Source: Pseudomonas sp. HR96 (GTDB lineage Bacteria; Pseudomonadota; Gammaproteobacteria; Pseudomonadales; Pseudomonadaceae). Taken from it: 64,000 nucleotides of DNA. Under the pieces are notes generated by a model that saw only the letters and a list, made by a program, of their open reading frames with translations, was not told the origin of the DNA and made no database searches. Shown here one piece after another: positions 44,443 through 52,541 of the stretch (positions are counted from its first letter, which is position 1; every line of letters begins with the position of its first letter). The position numbers and the translations under genes are program-made. Where the stretch lies: NCBI RefSeq assembly GCF_034059295.1, contig NZ_CP139141.1, positions 2,463,001-2,527,000 of the forward strand, given 5' to 3'.

Positions 44443-44481
44443 ACCGGCCTGGCGGCCGCTCGGGGGCTTTGCCCCTCCCAC
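44443..44481. repeat. Half REP-like element inside the importer operon
   Basis: ACCGGCCTGGCGGCC followed by GCTCGGGGGCTTTGCCCCTC matches inverted the left arm of the repeat units at 4281-4310 and of the array. It lies between the binding protein stop and the first permease start and may serve as a processing or stabilising hairpin. Confidence 0.7.
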
Positions 44482-44528
44482 CTCCAAGGCCTGTTGCCTG
44501 CCGTTGTCTATGTCGTGGACTGTTTTCT

Positions 44529-45257
44529 ATGTTTGGTGAATGGCTGGCCCCGCAATACCTGCACTGGTTGTTCGATGGCTTTCTGCTGACCCTGGGCCTG
44601 TCCCTGCTGGTGTGCCTGGCAGCCACCGGCCTGGGCGCCTTGCTGTGCCTGGCCCGTTCGGCGCCCGTGCGCTGGCTGGCCTGGCCGGCGCGGCTTTACC
44701 TGCTGCTGGTTCGCAACACGCCGCTGCTGGTGCAGCTGTTTTTCTGGTACTTCGGCGTCACCGCCATGCTCCCCGATGACCTGATCACCTGGCTGAACAC
44801 CCCGCGCAGCCTGTCCCTGGGCCCGTGGCAGGTGGATTGGCCGTCGTTCGAGTTCATCGCCGGGTTCTGGGGGCTGACCCTCTACAGCACGGCATTCATT
44901 GCCGAGGAGCTGCGCGCCGGGCTCGACTCGGTGCGCCGCCAGCAGCGCGCCGCCGGCCTGGCTTTGGGCCTGCGCCCGAGCCAGGTGTGGCGCCACGTGA
45001 TTCTGCCCCAGGGCTTGCGCACGGCCCTGGGGCCGCTGCTGGGGCAGTACATGAATGCGCTGAAGAACTCGTCGCTGACCATGGCCATCGGCCTTGCCGA
45101 GCTCTCCTATGCCTCGCGCGAGGTCGAGACGCAGACCTTCAAGACCTTCCAGGCCTTCGGCTACGCCACCTTGCTGTATGTCGCCAGCATCGCGGTGATC
45201 GAAGCGCTCGGGCAATTGATCCAGCACAGTCGGCGTTACCGCCAGGGAGCGGCTTGA
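44529..45257 (+). CDS. Amino-acid ABC transporter permease (first subunit)
   Basis: A 242-residue inner-membrane permease of the HisQ/GlnP type. Hydrophobic helices are visible along the length and the EAA loop reads AAGLALGLRPSQVWRHVILPQGLRTALG. Partner of the permease at 45261 and of the binding protein at 43608. Start codon ATG at 44529. The next gene begins 3 bp after its stop, so they are co-translated. Confidence 0.92.
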   Translation: MFGEWLAPQYLHWLFDGFLLTLGLSLLVCLAATGLGALLCLARSAPVRWLAWPARLYLLLVRNTPLLVQLFFWYFGVTAMLPDDLITWLNTPRSLSLGPWQVDWPSFEFIAGFWGLTLYSTAFIAEELRAGLDSVRRQQRAAGLALGLRPSQVWRHVILPQGLRTALGPLLGQYMNALKNSSLTMAIGLAELSYASREVETQTFKTFQAFGYATLLYVASIAVIEALGQLIQHSRRYRQGAA

Positions 45258-45260
45258 GTC

Positions 45261-45959
45261 ATGGACTTTTCGGTTATCAGCGACAACCTGCACTATCTGC
45301 TGATCGGCGCCTGGCCGGACGGCCCCCTGGGTGGCGCGGCCCTGACCCTGCTACTCAGCGTGCTCTCCGGGCTGGCGGCCGGGGTGCTGGGCCTGGGCCT
45401 GGGCATCGCCTTGGTATTGGCGCGCGGCTGGCCGGCGGCGCTGCTGGTCGCGGTGCTGGGTTTTCTGCGCGCGATCCCGGTGTTGATGTTGATGTTCTGG
45501 AGCTATTTTCTGCTGCCCATCGTCTTTCACTATGACGTGCCGGCCCTGGCCACCGTGGTCTGCGCGCTGGCGCTGATCGGCGGCGCCTACCTGGCGCACT
45601 CGGTGGCGGCCGGCATCCGCAGCCTGTCGGCGGGGCAGTGGGCGGCGGCCAAGGCGCTGGGCCTGCGGCCCGGCCAGGTGCTGCGGCTGATCATCCTGCC
45701 GCAGGCCTTGCCGATCATGCTGCCGTCGTTTCTCAACCAGTGGGTGTCGCTGATCAAGGACACTTCACTGGCCTATGTGATCGGCGTCGGCGAGCTGTCG
45801 TTCGTCGCCACCCAGGTCAGCAACCGGGTCATGGTGCACCCGGCACAGATCTTTCTGTTCGTGGCCCTGGTCTATTTCATTCTCTGCGGCGCCCTGCAAC
45901 TGCTGGCCCATCTGGCCACGCGGCGTCTGGCGGCGCGGGCGCAGGCGTTCCTGTCGTAG
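45261..45959 (+). CDS. Amino-acid ABC transporter permease (second subunit)
   Basis: A 232-residue permease with the EAA loop AAKALGLRPGQVLRLIILPQALPIMLP. Together with 44529 it forms the heterodimer in the membrane. No ATPase of the polar amino-acid type follows; the nearest plus-strand candidates are none and the next genes are convergent. The ATPase may be supplied from elsewhere, perhaps the fused protein at 15337 or a distant gene. Confidence 0.9.
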   Translation: MDFSVISDNLHYLLIGAWPDGPLGGAALTLLLSVLSGLAAGVLGLGLGIALVLARGWPAALLVAVLGFLRAIPVLMLMFWSYFLLPIVFHYDVPALATVVCALALIGGAYLAHSVAAGIRSLSAGQWAAAKALGLRPGQVLRLIILPQALPIMLPSFLNQWVSLIKDTSLAYVIGVGELSFVATQVSNRVMVHPAQIFLFVALVYFILCGALQLLAHLATRRLAARAQAFLS

Positions 45960-45995
45960 ATTCTGGTGCATTGAGGGGGGGCTGAGGTGTTTCTG

Positions 45996-46185
45996 TCGCC
46001 AGCTTCGCCGGCTCCTACGCCACCCAGTGCACCGTCGCCAATGGCGTAGGAGATTCTATGGTTGCAAACAACGGTTGACCGCTCTTGATGTTCGACGACA
46101 GACGGCCCATGCACCAAGGCGGTCACAGGTACTGCCACTGAAACGGCACGTTCGAAGCAAATGTAGGAGCCGGCGAAGCTGGCGA
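45996..46185. repeat. REP pair (REPIN-like) with central hairpin module
   Basis: TCGCCAGCTTCGCCGGCTCC at 45996 and its inverse GTAGGAGCCGGCGAAGCTGG at 46163 flank a 140-bp centre that includes GGCGTAGGAGATTCTATGGT, also found at 4151-4170, and a GACGGCC...GGCGGTC hairpin at 46101-46124 preceded by TTGATGTTCGACGA. It lies between convergent genes, as usual for REPINs. Confidence 0.85.
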
Positions 46186-46218
46186 AGGGCAGGTGAACCC
46201 GTTGCGACCACGGCCACA

Positions 46219-46926
46219 TCAGATCACATGCGCCTGCTGCAACCCGGTCAGCGCCCGGGCCTTGAGCTCGGCCAGCAGCGGGTCGCGACGGTCGCGTGGA
46301 TGGGCCAGCTCTACCAGCAATTCGTCACGCACCTGGCTGGGTCGATGACCCATCAGTAACACCCGATCACTCAGGTACAGCGCTTCGTCGATGTCATGGG
46401 TCACCAGCAGCAGAGCGATGCCATGGCGCTGGGCAAGCTCGAGCAGCAGGTCCTGCAACTTGAAGCGGGTGAAGGCATCCACCGCGCTGAAGGGCTCGTC
46501 GAGCAGCAGCACCTGGGGCCGCGCATACAGCCCGCGGGCTATCGCCACGCGCTGGGCCATGCCGCCGGACAGCGCCTTGGGCAACGCCGCCTCGAAACCG
46601 GCCAGGCCGACTTCGGTCAGCAGCTGCCTGACCCAGGCCTTGTCGTAGCGCGGGTCGTCGGCGAAACCGACGTTGCGTTCGACACTCAGCCAGGGCATCA
46701 GTCGCGGCTCCTGGAAGACCAGGCCGACTTCGCTGGCGTTCAGTTGCAGGCGCCCGCTGTAGTCGCGCTCCAGCCCGGCGACGATGCGCAGCAAGGTACT
46801 CTTGCCGCAGCCGCTGGGCCCCAGCAGCGTGACCACTTCACCTTGCCGGAGCTGGATGCGTACGTTGTGCAATACCAGCGTGTCGGCGAACGCCTTGCGC
46901 TGCACTTCAAGATCGAGAAGGTTCAT
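46219..46926 (-). CDS. SsuB/TauB-type ABC transporter ATPase
   Basis: A 235-residue ATPase. Walker A GPSGCGKST, Q-loop VFQEPRLMPW (the PRLMPW form is typical for sulfonate/taurine/nitrate ATPases), signature LSGGMAQR, Walker B VLLLDEPFSAVD and H-loop LVTHDIDEAL. It drives import through the permease at 46923. The ATG at 46926 overlaps the permease's stop by 4 bp. Confidence 0.92.
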   Translation of the reverse strand: MNLLDLEVQRKAFADTLVLHNVRIQLRQGEVVTLLGPSGCGKSTLLRIVAGLERDYSGRLQLNASEVGLVFQEPRLMPWLSVERNVGFADDPRYDKAWVRQLLTEVGLAGFEAALPKALSGGMAQRVAIARGLYARPQVLLLDEPFSAVDAFTRFKLQDLLLELAQRHGIALLLVTHDIDEALYLSDRVLLMGHRPSQVRDELLVELAHPRDRRDPLLAELKARALTGLQQAHVI

Positions 46927-47750
46927 GCTTGCCCCGTGAACGTGTCGCGCCAATGCAGCCAGCGCCGTTCCAGGCCGGCCAGCAGCCCGTCGCTGATTTT
47001 TCCAAGCAGCGCCAGGACGATGATCGCCGCCAGCACGATATCGGGCCGCGAGGTTTCCCGGCCATCGCTGAGCAGGTAGCCCAGGCCCTTGGTGGCAGCG
47101 ATCAATTCAGCCGCCACGAGGAACATCCAGGCCATGCTCAGGCCGCTGCGCAGGCCGGTGAACAGCCCGGGCAGCGCCGCCGGCAAGAGAATGCGGCGGA
47201 TCAGGCGGGTGCGTCCGAAGTTGTACATCTGCCCGACCTCGACCAGGCGCCGGTCGATGTCGCGGATCGCCGCCACGCCGTTGACGTACACCGGAAAGAA
47301 CGCGCCGATGGCGATCAGGACGATTTTCGCGGTCTCGTCGATGCCCAGCCACAACAGCAGCAACGGCACCCAGGCCAGGCTCGGGATTGCCCGCAGGCCG
47401 GCGAAGGTCGGCTCCAGATAGGCCTCGGCTTCGCGGCTCAGGCCCACCCAGGCGGCGAACAGCAGCGCCAGGCTGGCGCCAATGACGAAGCCCAGCAGCA
47501 CCCGCACCAGGCTGGCGACGATGTGCTTGCCCAGTGCGCCGTGGGCGAGTTCCCAGAGGGTCACGGCAACGTCGCTGGGCGCGGGCATCTGGTAGGCGGG
47601 CAGCCAGCCGATACGTACGACGCTTTCCAGCAGCACAATGATCAGTGCCGGCAGCAGCAGACCCTTGAGGCGACGGCGCCAGCGCAGGGCCGTTGCGGTC
47701 GGGGGTGCTGCGGTGGCGGTGGCGGCCAGCCGTGGGGAAGGTATGGCCAT
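46923..47750 (-). CDS. SsuC/TauC-type ABC transporter permease
   Basis: A 275-residue permease with about six hydrophobic segments. GLRAIPSLAWVPLLLLWLGIDETAKIVLIAIGAFFPVYVNGVAAI is the hallmark region of the SsuC/NrtB family. Coupled to the ATPase by ATGA overlap and to the binding protein 29 bp upstream, it forms a complete sulfonate-type importer. Confidence 0.92.
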   Translation of the reverse strand: MAIPSPRLAATATAAPPTATALRWRRRLKGLLLPALIIVLLESVVRIGWLPAYQMPAPSDVAVTLWELAHGALGKHIVASLVRVLLGFVIGASLALLFAAWVGLSREAEAYLEPTFAGLRAIPSLAWVPLLLLWLGIDETAKIVLIAIGAFFPVYVNGVAAIRDIDRRLVEVGQMYNFGRTRLIRRILLPAALPGLFTGLRSGLSMAWMFLVAAELIAATKGLGYLLSDGRETSRPDIVLAAIIVLALLGKISDGLLAGLERRWLHWRDTFTGQA

Positions 47751-47779
47751 GGTCGAAGAGCTCCGTGCGGCCAGGGGGC

Positions 47780-48763
47780 CTAGGGTTTGATGAGTTGGCT
47801 GGCGAACTGCGGATCGATCAATTGATCGACCACCTGGTCGACATCGACGCCCTTGCGCACCAGGCCTTCGGACACCAGGATCGGCGCGGCCGCCTTCAAG
47901 GCCTTGACCTGCTCGGCACCTGGTGTGCCATTAGTGAAGTCGGTGCGCGACAGCTGCAGCTTGGCCACTTCCAGCGGTAGCCCGGATTCCTTGGCCAGCA
48001 GCTCGGCCAGCTGGTCGGGATGCTGACGCGCCCAGTCGCGGGCTTTTTCGTAGGCGCCGAGCACTGTCCTGATGGTGTCGGGCTGGGCCTTCTCGTAGGC
48101 ATCAGTGACGCTCAGGACGTCATAACTGTTGAAGTCGACATTGCGGTACAACAGACGCGAACCGGCCTGGATCTGGCTGGCGGCCAGGTGCGGGTCGAGC
48201 CCGGCCCAGGCGTCGACGTCGCCTTTTTCCAGGGCCACCCGGCCGTTTGGATGCTGCAGGTGCACCAGCTCGACGTCGTCCTTGTTCAGCCCAACCGTCT
48301 GCAAGGCGCGCAGGGTGAACAGGTAGGGGTCGGTGCCCTTGGTGGCGGCGATCTTCTTGCCCTTGAGATCGGCCAGGGTCTGGAGCGGCGAGTCCTTGCG
48401 CACCGCCAGCGCGGTCCATTCCGGGCGGCTGGCGACGTACACGGTCTTCAGCGGGCTGCCGTTGGCGCGGCTGAGCACGGCGGCGAGCCCTGCCGTGGAA
48501 GCGAAGTCGATACTGCCGCTGTTGAGGTATTCCAGCGAGCGGTTGCTGCCCTGGCTCAGGGTCCAGGTCACCTTGCTGTCCGGCAGCGCCTGCTCCAGCC
48601 AGCCAAAATGCTTGAGCACCAGGCTGGTGGGCGAGTAGTAGGCGTAGTCCAGGTGCACTTCGGCGGGCGCGCTCGCGGCCTGAGCGCCGGGAGCAAACAG
48701 GGCCAGCAGGGCGCCGGCGGCGAGCAGCGGGCGGGTGAAGCGGGCGAGGGTACCGAGCGACAT
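47780..48763 (-). CDS. SsuA-type sulfonate-binding protein
   Basis: A 327-residue secreted protein: signal peptide LLAAGALLALFAPGAQA, then HLDYAYYSPTSLVLKHFGWLEQ and KGKKIAATKGTDPYLFTLRALQ. Binds aliphatic sulfonate-type compounds. It is the first gene of the ABC operon 48763-46219 and is divergent from the LLM gene at 49070. The region between contains AT-rich stretches. Confidence 0.9.
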   Translation of the reverse strand: MSLGTLARFTRPLLAAGALLALFAPGAQAASAPAEVHLDYAYYSPTSLVLKHFGWLEQALPDSKVTWTLSQGSNRSLEYLNSGSIDFASTAGLAAVLSRANGSPLKTVYVASRPEWTALAVRKDSPLQTLADLKGKKIAATKGTDPYLFTLRALQTVGLNKDDVELVHLQHPNGRVALEKGDVDAWAGLDPHLAASQIQAGSRLLYRNVDFNSYDVLSVTDAYEKAQPDTIRTVLGAYEKARDWARQHPDQLAELLAKESGLPLEVAKLQLSRTDFTNGTPGAEQVKALKAAAPILVSEGLVRKGVDVDQVVDQLIDPQFASQLIKP

Positions 48764-48931
48764 GGCGATCCTTGTTATCAGTCAGGTGCAGATGATGGCG
48801 ATAGGCCAATGCTAAATGACATAAGAATGAGCAAATAAATAACTTTTTAGAATTAGGATAGATCCGTGCGTATGCAACGGTGGCGGCCAGACCCTGGCTG
48901 CGGTGTTCCGTCTGGCTGGGTCCCCTTCGCC

Positions 48932-48973
48932 CGCCAAGCACCGGTCGCTAAGCACCGCCCGCTAAGCACCGCT
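48932..48973. repeat. Three tandem 14-bp direct repeats upstream of the LLM gene
   Basis: CGCCAAGCACCGGT, CGCTAAGCACCGCC and CGCTAAGCACCGCT follow one another at exactly 14-bp intervals, sharing the core AAGCACCG. They lie 97-138 bp upstream of the LLM start codon in the divergent region. They may be an operator; no regulator is assigned. Confidence 0.65.
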
Positions 48974-49069
48974 GGCTATAAGCCGCAACGATTGGCTATT
49001 GGACAAGCAGCAGCGCCCATGGAGAAGCTCGGATGTCTTGCAGCCACTCCAGCAGAGGTACAGCCCTAC

Positions 49070-50398
49070 ATGACCACCCCTCGGCAACTCAAGCTCGGCG
49101 CGTTCATGCGCCCGATCAGCATCCATACCGGCGCCTGGCGCTATCCGGGTGCCTGGGCGGACGCCAACTTCAACTTTCAGCACCTCAAGCAGTTGGCCCA
49201 GACCCTGGAGCGTGGCCGGTTCGACGCGTTCTTCATGGCCGACCACCTGGCGTTGCTCAATATGCCGCTGGAGGCCCTAAAGCGCAGCCACACCAGTACC
49301 TCGTTCGAACCCTTCACCCTGCTGTCTGCCTTGAGCCAGTGCACCGAACACCTGGGCCTGGTCGCCACGGCCTCCACCAGTTTTGATGAACCCTTCCATG
49401 TGGCCCGGCGCTTCGCCTCCCTGGACCATCTGAGCAACGGCCGCGCGGGCTGGAACATCGTCACCACCGCCAACCCGGATGCGGCACTTAACTTCGGCCT
49501 GGAGCAGCACCTGGACCATGACCAGCGCTATGCCCGGGCCCGCGAGTTCTATGATGTGGTGACCGGCCTGTGGGACAGCTGGGCCGACGACGCTTTCATC
49601 CGCGACGTCGACAGCGGCGTGTTCTTCGACCCCGCGCGGTTGCACACCCTGGACCACAAAGGCCCGCACCTGTCGGTGCGTGGCCCCCTGCACATCGCCC
49701 GGCCGCCCCAGGGTTGGCCCGTGATCGTGCAGGCGGGGGCTTCCGAACCCGGCCGGCAACTGGCCGCCGAAACCGCCGAGGTGATCTTTGCCGCGCCGCG
49801 TTCGCTGGAAGAGGGGCGCAGCTTCTATGCCGACGTCAAGGCGCGGCTGGCGCCACTCGGGCGCCAGCGCGAGCACCTGAAAATCCTCCCGGCGGCGTTC
49901 GTGGTGGTGGGCGACACGCTGCAGCAGGCCCAGGCCACCCGCGCCCGCTTGGACAGCCTGGTGCACTACGCCAGCGCCATCGCCTCGCTGTCGATCGCGC
50001 TGGGCACCGACGCGGCAAAGTTCGACCCCGACGGCTACCTGCCGCCCATCCCGGAAACCAACGACAGCAAGACCAGCCGTGAACAGGTGCTGGCCTTGGC
50101 CGACCGCGAAGGCCTGACCGTACGCCAGCTGGCCCAGCGCCTGGGCGGTTACGCCGGGCTGGCCTTCGTCGGTACGGCGCAGAGCATTGCCGACCAGATG
50201 CAGGCCTGGCTCGAGCAGGAGGCCAGCGACGGCTTCAATGTGATGTTCCCCTGGCTGCCCGGCGGCCTCACCGACTTCGTCGACAAGGTGGTGCCCGAGC
50301 TGCAGGGGCGTGGGCTGCTGCGGCGCGAGTACGAAGGCCGCACGCTGCGGGAGAATCTCGGCCTGCCGCGCCCCGCCAATCGTTTCTTTGCCGGCTGA
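49070..50398 (+). CDS. LLM-class flavin-dependent monooxygenase (NtaA/SnaA/DszA type)
   Basis: A 442-residue protein closely related in layout to the protein at 37767: TTPRQLKLGAFMRPISIHTG at the start, LVATASTSFDEPFHVARRFASLDHLSNGRAGWNIVTT, a C-terminal LRREYEGRTLRENLGL. Requires reduced FMN to oxygenate organosulfur or aminopolycarboxylate substrates. The ATG at 49070 is preferred to one 68 codons upstream because the upstream sequence lacks homology-like features and overlaps direct repeats. Divergent from the sulfonate ABC operon, making it a likely functional partner. Confidence 0.9.
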   Translation: MTTPRQLKLGAFMRPISIHTGAWRYPGAWADANFNFQHLKQLAQTLERGRFDAFFMADHLALLNMPLEALKRSHTSTSFEPFTLLSALSQCTEHLGLVATASTSFDEPFHVARRFASLDHLSNGRAGWNIVTTANPDAALNFGLEQHLDHDQRYARAREFYDVVTGLWDSWADDAFIRDVDSGVFFDPARLHTLDHKGPHLSVRGPLHIARPPQGWPVIVQAGASEPGRQLAAETAEVIFAAPRSLEEGRSFYADVKARLAPLGRQREHLKILPAAFVVVGDTLQQAQATRARLDSLVHYASAIASLSIALGTDAAKFDPDGYLPPIPETNDSKTSREQVLALADREGLTVRQLAQRLGGYAGLAFVGTAQSIADQMQAWLEQEASDGFNVMFPWLPGGLTDFVDKVVPELQGRGLLRREYEGRTLRENLGLPRPANRFFAG

Positions 50399-50401
50399 AG
50401 A

Positions 50402-51337
50402 CTAGTGCCAGGGGTGCTGCGGGCTGTCGATGGGGCGCAGGCCGTGGCGAGCGAACAGCTCGGCGTAACCCTTGACCAGGAACTGCCCGCTGCGCGCCAG
50501 CCACTCCTCGCGACGCTCGGCGTAGACCCGCGGCAGGTAGTACCAGGGCAGGCCGGGCAGGTCGTGGTGCACCAGGTGCAGGTTGAGGTTGAGAAACAGC
50601 CAGCGCCACGGCCAGCCAGCCTCGTTGAGCACCGAACGTTGCTGCGGCTCGGCCGCCGGACGGTGCTCGTAGTAGGAGCGCACCATCGACACCGCCAGCG
50701 CCAGCAGGGTCGCCAGCACATAACTGGCGATCGCCAGACCTTGACTGTTCACGAACCATAGCAGCACGCCGACCCAGGCGCCGTGGCTCAGCCACATGCC
50801 CAGGGCCTGGAGGTCGCCACGGCGCAGGCGCGCCCATTCGCCGCTGGCCAGCCCGCCCAGCGCCAGCAGCGGGCCGACCAGCAGGCGGCCGCACAAGGTC
50901 TTGTTCAACCAATGCAGGCCGCGCAGAGCCGCGCCGCTTCGCTGCCATTGCGGCACATCCAGGTAACGGCTTTCCGGGTCCAGTTGCGGGCGGGTCAGGG
51001 CTTCGTCGCGGTGATGCAGCAGGTGGCTGTCGCGGTACAGCGTGTAGGGGTACCAAAGGGCGAAGGGCGCATACCCGAGCAGCTTGTTCAGCCAACGCCA
51101 GACGCTGGGGTGGCCGTGCAGCAGCTCGTGTTGCAGCGACATCCACAACACGATGACCGGCACCAGCAGGGCCACGGTCGCCAGCTGGCCAAGTTCGCGC
51201 ACGTGCAGCACCAGGGCGAACCAGGCGCTGTAGGTGGCACTCAGCAACAGCCAGGTCGGCCAGTCGCTGCGCGCCGTCCAGCTGCGCTGCAAGGCATGGA
51301 TCTGTTGGCGGTGGTGGGCATCGAGATAGTTGGACAT
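50402..51337 (-). CDS. Membrane fatty acid desaturase
   Basis: A 311-residue integral membrane di-iron desaturase. The three histidine boxes are HELLHGH near residue 69, HLLHH near 107 and HLVHHDLPGLPWY near 253. Hydrophobic segments lie between. It introduces a double bond in an acyl chain or hydroxylates a related lipid substrate. It converges on the LLM gene with a 3-bp gap. Not an acyl-ACP type enzyme. Confidence 0.9.
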   Translation of the reverse strand: MSNYLDAHHRQQIHALQRSWTARSDWPTWLLLSATYSAWFALVLHVRELGQLATVALLVPVIVLWMSLQHELLHGHPSVWRWLNKLLGYAPFALWYPYTLYRDSHLLHHRDEALTRPQLDPESRYLDVPQWQRSGAALRGLHWLNKTLCGRLLVGPLLALGGLASGEWARLRRGDLQALGMWLSHGAWVGVLLWFVNSQGLAIASYVLATLLALAVSMVRSYYEHRPAAEPQQRSVLNEAGWPWRWLFLNLNLHLVHHDLPGLPWYYLPRVYAERREEWLARSGQFLVKGYAELFARHGLRPIDSPQHPWH

Positions 51338-51474
51338 GGCCGTGACTGCTGGCTGGGTGTGTATGCAGGCACGTTAGCAAGGTTTTTTATCGCTGAATAA
51401 TCACTGATGGCTACTTTGAGCTATTTTTTGGCTATATGCGGCGACGGCCACCGGGCCGCCAACCGCCCTTGCAT

Positions 51475-52365
51475 TCACAGCCCCAACAGATTGCCGGCCG
51501 CCGCGCCGAACACCTCCACTGCGTCCTGGAGATTGCCCAGGTACCTTGGGTGGAACAGCCACAGGTCGACCTGCGGCTTGAAATCCACGAGCTTGATCAC
51601 TTTCAGGCGGTCGCGGTATTCGCTGATGGCCAGCAGCGGTTCAGGCACCAGGCCCAGGCCCTGACCATTGGCCACCAGGCCCAGCTGCAGCTCGGTGCCG
51701 AAGGTCTCCAGGTTGATCTGCAGGGCCAGGCCCTGTTCGCTGAGGGCCCGTTGCAGGCCGGCGCGAAAGCCGCAACCGTCGGGGTTGAGTACCCAGCCCT
51801 GGGCGTAGCACTGCTTGAGCTTGAGGCTGCGGCTGCCCAGGCTGCCCTTGGCGGCCACCACCTGCAGGGCCATGTGGCCCAGCGACTGGCTGGCGATGCC
51901 TTCGGGGAAGATCTTGCCACTGGGAAACAGCGCGGCGGCGGCGTCCAGGTCGCCGTTTTCCATGCGCGCGATCAGGCTGCTGCCCCAGCCACTGACCACC
52001 TGGGTACGCAGCTCCGGGTAGCGCTCGCGGATCTTTGCCAGGGCGTCGAGCAGCACCACATCGCCGAGGGTCTGCGGCACGCCCAGGCGCAAGGTGCCAC
52101 TGGGCGCCCCGTCGTTGGCCACCAGCTCGCGCAGCGAGTCGATCTCGCGCAGGATGGCCTTGCACTGCTCGTACACGCGCCAGCCCATGGGCGTGGGCTT
52201 GAGCGGTTTGGTCTGACGGTCGAGGAGGGTGGCGCCCAAATCCTGCTCGAAGTTCTGCAGGCGCCGGGTGATTGCCGGCTGGGTCAGTTGCAGGGCCTCG
52301 GCGGCCTGGTTGGTCGACTGGCAGCGGACGACGGCGACGAAAGCGTCCATGTCATCGATCTTCAT
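51475..52365 (-). CDS. LysR family transcriptional regulator
   Basis: A 296-residue LysR protein. Its helix-turn-helix is CQSTNQAAEALQLTQPAITRRL, followed by a linker and effector domain from GTLRLGVPQTLGDVV. Divergent from the RarD-like gene at 52542 with about 176 bp between, so this gene is the likely regulator of rarD. It also neighbours the desaturase on the same strand. Confidence 0.92.
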   Translation of the reverse strand: MKIDDMDAFVAVVRCQSTNQAAEALQLTQPAITRRLQNFEQDLGATLLDRQTKPLKPTPMGWRVYEQCKAILREIDSLRELVANDGAPSGTLRLGVPQTLGDVVLLDALAKIRERYPELRTQVVSGWGSSLIARMENGDLDAAAALFPSGKIFPEGIASQSLGHMALQVVAAKGSLGSRSLKLKQCYAQGWVLNPDGCGFRAGLQRALSEQGLALQINLETFGTELQLGLVANGQGLGLVPEPLLAISEYRDRLKVIKLVDFKPQVDLWLFHPRYLGNLQDAVEVFGAAAGNLLGL

Positions 52366-52541
52366 ATGAGCAGCTCACATAATTTCGGCAGGGAAAATCA
52401 GCCCACAGAATAATCTGGAAGGCCGCAGATGGGAAATGCGCACTCGCCGCCGGCGCCCATGCTTGTCACAATGGCGCCCTGCGCCGATGCCACGCGATCG
52501 GCCGGCCAAGCCCTCATCCAGACCTGACCCGCGGAGGCCCC

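Noticed and set aside
48866..49069. 68-codon N-terminal extension of the LLM monooxygenase
   Set aside because: It covers tandem repeats in the promoter region and family members start near MTTPRQLKLGAF.
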